From the NCBI RefSeq assembly GCF_000374865.1, contig NZ_KB895454.1, positions 372,001 to 436,000 of the forward strand: a DNA stretch of 64,000 nt, given 5' to 3'. How positions within the stretch are numbered: the first letter of the stretch is position 1; every line of letters starts with the position of its first letter. Below the pieces are notes generated by a model. It did not search any database. It was not told the DNA's origin and worked only from the letters and a program-made list of their open reading frames with translations. The stretch comes from Arthrobacter sp. 135MFCol5.1. Lineage in GTDB: Bacteria > Actinomycetota > Actinomycetes > Actinomycetales > Micrococcaceae. A program made the position numbers and the translations under genes. Shown in pieces: positions 61,013 through 64,000 of the stretch.

Positions 61013-64000
61013 TTAGAGCTCCGAAGCCGGGACGCCCACGCCGAGGATGATGGGTTCCTCGGAACGCTTGCCGCTATCAGCGGGCTGCTGGTTCGCGGGC
61101 TCGGGGGCCTTGGCTGCGTGCGAGTGCCCGGTAGTTGCGGCTTGGACGTTCTCATGGTGCTGGACGGCGGTTTCGTTCGCGGCGCCCTGGGCTCGGCTGG
61201 CGGCCCGGTGGCGGCGCGGCCTGCGCTGCCTTGTTTGCTCCAGCGTGTGGTCGGAGTAGTCCTTTTCAGCCGGTGCTTCCGCGGCCCGCGAAGGGGCTTC
61301 GCCGCCCTGCGGCCGGGGCTCCTGTGCGGCCTGTTCCGTTGCCGGTTCAGCCGCTACAGGATTTTTCGGAGCGTCCTCGACGGCGGAAACCGGCTGGCCG
61401 AGGTGCGCGAATGCTTCCGCGAGCCGGTCCAGCGTCAGGGCGGGCTTGGGCTGCTGCTCCTCCGCGTGCTCCACGAACGGAAGCGGGACTTTCTCGCCGC
61501 CGAACGTCAGGACCGCCGCGGGACGCCCGTGCGTATCGGCGTCGTGCCTTTCCCCGTCAGCTGCCGGTGCAGGCTGGACCGGTGCTTGCGGGGCCGTAGC
61601 CTGCTCCGCCGGCGCGTGCCGGGCAGCTGCCAGCTCGTCGTCGTGGAGATGCGCCGCGTGGGCCGCCGCGGCGATGTTGGCCAACGCGAGCCGGGTGGCT
61701 TCAGCCTTGGCGTGCCGCTCGGCGTCACTGGGATCCGGCTGCACAGTGTGCACGTGCACTGCCGGCGCCGGTACTGCCTCGGCCTGCTGGCCGCCGCGTC
61801 CACGGCGGCGTTTCCGCTCGGGGCGTGCACCGGGCTGGCCGGCATCGGTCCGCTGTCCGTCGGGGCGGTGGGCCTCCCCGCGGGCTTCGGGACGGTTGTC
61901 GGCGCGCTGGACGTGGTGTTCGGCCGCCACGATGTTGGCGCGGCGGTGCTCCACGGGATCGTCGTGGGTCACGACGCCGCGTCCGGCACACGCCTCGCAT
62001 TGCTCGCCGAAGACTTCCAGCAGGCCCGTGCCCATGCGCTTGCGGGTCATCTGGACCAGGCCCAGGGACGTGACCTCGGCAACCTGGTGCTTGGTCCGGT
62101 CGCGGCCCAGGCACTCGACGAGGCGGCGCAGGACCAGGTCCCGGTTGGATTCGAGCACCATGTCGATGAAGTCGATCACGATGATGCCGCCAATATCGCG
62201 CAGCCTCAGCTGGCGCACCACTTCCTCGGCAGCTTCGAGGTTGTTCTTGGTGACGGTTTCCTCGAGGTTGCCGCCGCTGCCGGTGAACTTGCCGGTGTTG
62301 ACGTCCACCACGGTCATGGCTTCGGTCCGGTCGATGACCAGGGAACCGCCGGAGGGCAGGAACACCTTGCGCTCGAGTGCCTTGTGGATCTGCTCATCGA
62401 TCCGCCAGGCGGAGAAGATGTCCTGGTCCTTGGTCCACTTCTCGAGGCGGCCCACCAGGTCCGGGGCGACGTAGGTGACGTAGGCCTCGATGGTGTCCCA
62501 GGCTTCCTCGCCGGAGACGATCAGCTTGGAGAAGTCCTCGTTGAAGACGTCGCGGACCACCTTGATGGTCAGGTCCGGTTCGCCGTACAGCAGTTCGGGG
62601 GCAAGGACCTTGGTGGAGGTGGACTGGCTTTCGATGCCTTCCCACTGTGCGCGCAGCCGGTTGATGTCGTGCGTGAGTTCCTCTTCGGAGGCGCCCTCTG
62701 CGGCGGTGCGGACGATGACACCGGCGTGTTCGGGGAGGCGGTCCTTGAGGATGCGCTTGAGGCGGTTGCGTTCGACGTCCGGCAGTTTGCGGGAAATGCC
62801 GGTCATGGAGCCGCCGGGCACGTACACCAGGTAGCGTCCGGGCAAGGAGATCTGGCTGGTGAGGCGGGCGCCCTTGTGGCCCACAGGGTCCTTGGTCACC
62901 TGGACCAGGACAGTGTCGCCGGACTTCAGGGCGTTTTCGATCCGGCGCTGCTTGCCTTCGAGGTTGACGGCTTCCCAGTTGACCTCGCCGGCGTAGAGCA
63001 CGGCGTTGCGGCCGCGTCCGATGTCCACGAAAGCAGCTTCCATGGACGGCAGCACGTTCTGGACCTTGCCCAGGTAGACGTTGCCGATCAGCGAGTCCTG
63101 CTGGGTCTTGGACACGAAGTGCTCGGCCAGGACGCCGTCTTCGAGGACGCCGATCTGGATTCTGTCGTCGCGCTGCCGGACGATCATCTGGCGGTCCACG
63201 GATTCGCGGCGGGCCAGGAACTCGGCTTCGGTGATCACGGTGCGGCGGCGGCCGGTATCGCGGGATTCGCGGCGGCGCTGCTTCTTGGCCTCAAGGCGGG
63301 TGGAGCCCTTGACGCTGGTGACCCGGTTGTTGACCGGCGCTTCGCTGACCGCGCGCGGCGCACGGACCCTCGTCACCGTGTTGGGCGGATCGTCGCCTTC
63401 CCCACCGGTCAACTCCAGGTCCTGGTCACCGCGGCGGCGGCGGCGGCGACGGCGGGAGGTCACGCCGTCTTCCAGTGGCCCGTTGGCGTCCTCGTCGGCT
63501 TCGTCTTCGGCATCGGCGTCATCGGTGCCGCCCTCGACGTCTTCATCTGTCCGCTCGCCGATGCGGCTGCGGCCACGGCGGCCACGGCTGCGGCGCCGGC
63601 GGCGGCTGGCGGAATCGTCTGCGTCGTCGGTCTCTTCCTCGTCGGTCTCTTCCGCCGCGGGCGTTGCGGGGCGGACCACGGTGCTCAGGTCCGGCGCCTG
63701 GAAGAGGACTGACGTGGGGGAACCTGGTTCCAGGAACAGCGAACCAAAGGGGCTTGCTGCCGCCGTGGACGCGGCGTCGCTTCCGGCCTCGGGAGCTGCA
63801 GGTGCGGCGGCGGGCTCCTGTGCCTGCACCGGCGCCTGCGGGACCTCCTCGACCGCGGGGGCGGCGGCTTCCGGGGCAGCAACAGACGCCTCGGGGGTTT
63901 CCTCCGTTGCGGTTTCCCCCACGGCGTCCTGCACCGGAGCGGCGGCAGCAGCTTCCGCCGCTGCAGTTTCCGGGGCCGGAGCCGGGGAAGCGACCTTGCG
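61013..64000 (-). CDS. rne: RNase E/G family ribonuclease (N-terminus beyond the window)
   Basis: At least 995 residues, still open at the right edge. An Ala/Pro/Glu-rich N-terminal arm has Arg tracts ([22 protein letters not shown]). The catalytic core follows: S1 domain ([20 protein letters not shown]), the 5'-sensor region, the DNase-I-like site with catalytic Asp in [12 protein letters not shown] and IIVIDFIDM, and the Zn-link CEACAGRG. A long disordered C-terminal arm rich in Ala/Glu/His/Pro serves as an interaction scaffold. It initiates mRNA decay and rRNA processing. Confidence 0.96.
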   Translation of the reverse strand, partial: RKVASPAPAPETAAAEAAAAAPVQDAVGETATEETPEASVAAPEAAAPAVEEVPQAPVQAQEPAAAPAAPEAGSDAASTAAASPFGSLFLEPGSPTSVLFQAPDLSTVVRPATPAAEETDEEETDDADDSASRRRRRSRGRRGRSRIGERTDEDVEGGTDDADAEDEADEDANGPLEDGVTSRRRRRRRRGDQDLELTGGEGDDPPNTVTRVRAPRAVSEAPVNNRVTSVKGSTRLEAKKQRRRESRDTGRRRTVITEAEFLARRESVDRQMIVRQRDDRIQIGVLEDGVLAEHFVSKTQQDSLIGNVYLGKVQNVLPSMEAAFVDIGRGRNAVLYAGEVNWEAVNLEGKQRRIENALKSGDTVLVQVTKDPVGHKGARLTSQISLPGRYLVYVPGGSMTGISRKLPDVERNRLKRILKDRLPEHAGVIVRTAAEGASEEELTHDINRLRAQWEGIESQSTSTKVLAPELLYGEPDLTIKVVRDVFNEDFSKLIVSGEEAWDTIEAYVTYVAPDLVGRLEKWTKDQDIFSAWRIDEQIHKALERKVFLPSGGSLVIDRTEAMTVVDVNTGKFTGSGGNLEETVTKNNLEAAEEVVRQLRLRDIGGIIVIDFIDMVLESNRDLVLRRLVECLGRDRTKHQVAEVTSLGLVQMTRKRMGTGLLEVFGEQCEACAGRGVVTHDDPVEHRRANIVAAEHHVQRADNRPEARGEAHRPDGQRTDAGQPGARPERKRRRGRGGQQAEAVPAPAVHVHTVQPDPSDAERHAKAEATRLALANIAAAAHAAHLHDDELAAARHAPAEQATAPQAPVQPAPAADGERHDADTHGRPAAVLTFGGEKVPLPFVEHAEEQQPKPALTLDRLAEAFAHLGQPVSAVEDAPKNPVAAEPATEQAAQEPRPQGGEAPSRAAEAPAEKDYSDHTLEQTRQRRPRRHRAASRAQGAANETAVQHHENVQAATTGHSHAAKAPEPANQQPADSGKRSEEPIILGVGVPASEL

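Noticed and set aside
60875..63712. A 945-codon open frame on the plus strand opposite rne
   Set aside because: It mirrors the RNase E/G gene, whose core motifs are unmistakable. The antisense frame is Val/Gly/Leu/Asp-rich repeat-like sequence caused by GC-rich codon bias and lacks any domain.

Overview
The window is high-GC actinobacterial chromosome, and gene content and order point to the Micrococcaceae (Arthrobacter/Pseudarthrobacter type). The evidence is a class Ib ribonucleotide reductase operon nrdHIEF, a run rne - thiD/tenA - rplU - rpmA - obgE - proB - proA - nadD - rsfS, extensive four-base ATGA/GTGA gene overlaps, frequent GTG/TTG starts, and sugar ABC transporters without their own ATPase. 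There is no phage integrase, intact transposase, CRISPR array or rRNA. Both edges cut genes: a secreted protein on the left and RNase E/G on the right.

Layout. 1-2.6 kb: start of a secreted protein, small hypotheticals, an HNH endonuclease and an alpha/beta hydrolase. 2.6-10.1 kb: an aldarate/uronate module, with an IclR regulator and a uronate-dehydrogenase-like enzyme facing a solute-binding protein, two permeases, a glucarate dehydratase-like enzyme and an unknown protein. 10.4-14.2 kb: a lipoprotein, membrane proteins and a NatAB-type ABC exporter. 14.2-19.1 kb: an accessory patch with two copies of a palindromic-promoter/terminator unit, small membrane proteins, and an unknown gene with a decayed paralogue and a further upstream-block remnant. 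19.1-24.0 kb: nrdHIEF, carrying a GIY-YIG homing endonuclease gene between nrdE and nrdF. 24.2-29.0 kb: a fully overlapping lipid-modification operon (FAD oxidoreductase, DUF1365, two cyclopropane-fatty-acid-synthase-like methyltransferases), divergent from a LysR regulator.

30-40 kb: two small genes, metF-metE, and a MoxR/DUF58/VWA/TPR ('Bat-like') operon. 40.3-50.7 kb: a ROK-controlled sugar ABC importer, a 23S/16S-type rRNA methyltransferase, a flavin monooxygenase, a third cyclopropane synthase paralogue, and a MctP-type monocarboxylate symporter with its DUF3311 partner. 50.9-51.3 kb: two identical tRNA-Ala(GGC) genes, each with its own promoter and terminator. 51.4-64.0 kb: housekeeping genes all on the minus strand (rsfS, nadD, proA, proB, obgE, rpmA, rplU, a TPP-riboswitch-controlled thiD-tenA fusion, rne).

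The most notable observations are the free-standing GIY-YIG/NUMOD3 endonuclease translationally coupled to nrdF, DnaA-box-like sites beside a NrdR box upstream of nrdH, the duplicated palindromic promoter plus terminator units near 14.4 and 14.8 kb, the decayed paralogue at 16.4 kb, and a nadD whose only ATG starts inside the conserved first beta-strand. All functional statements are read from sequence motifs and family knowledge; no database search was run.
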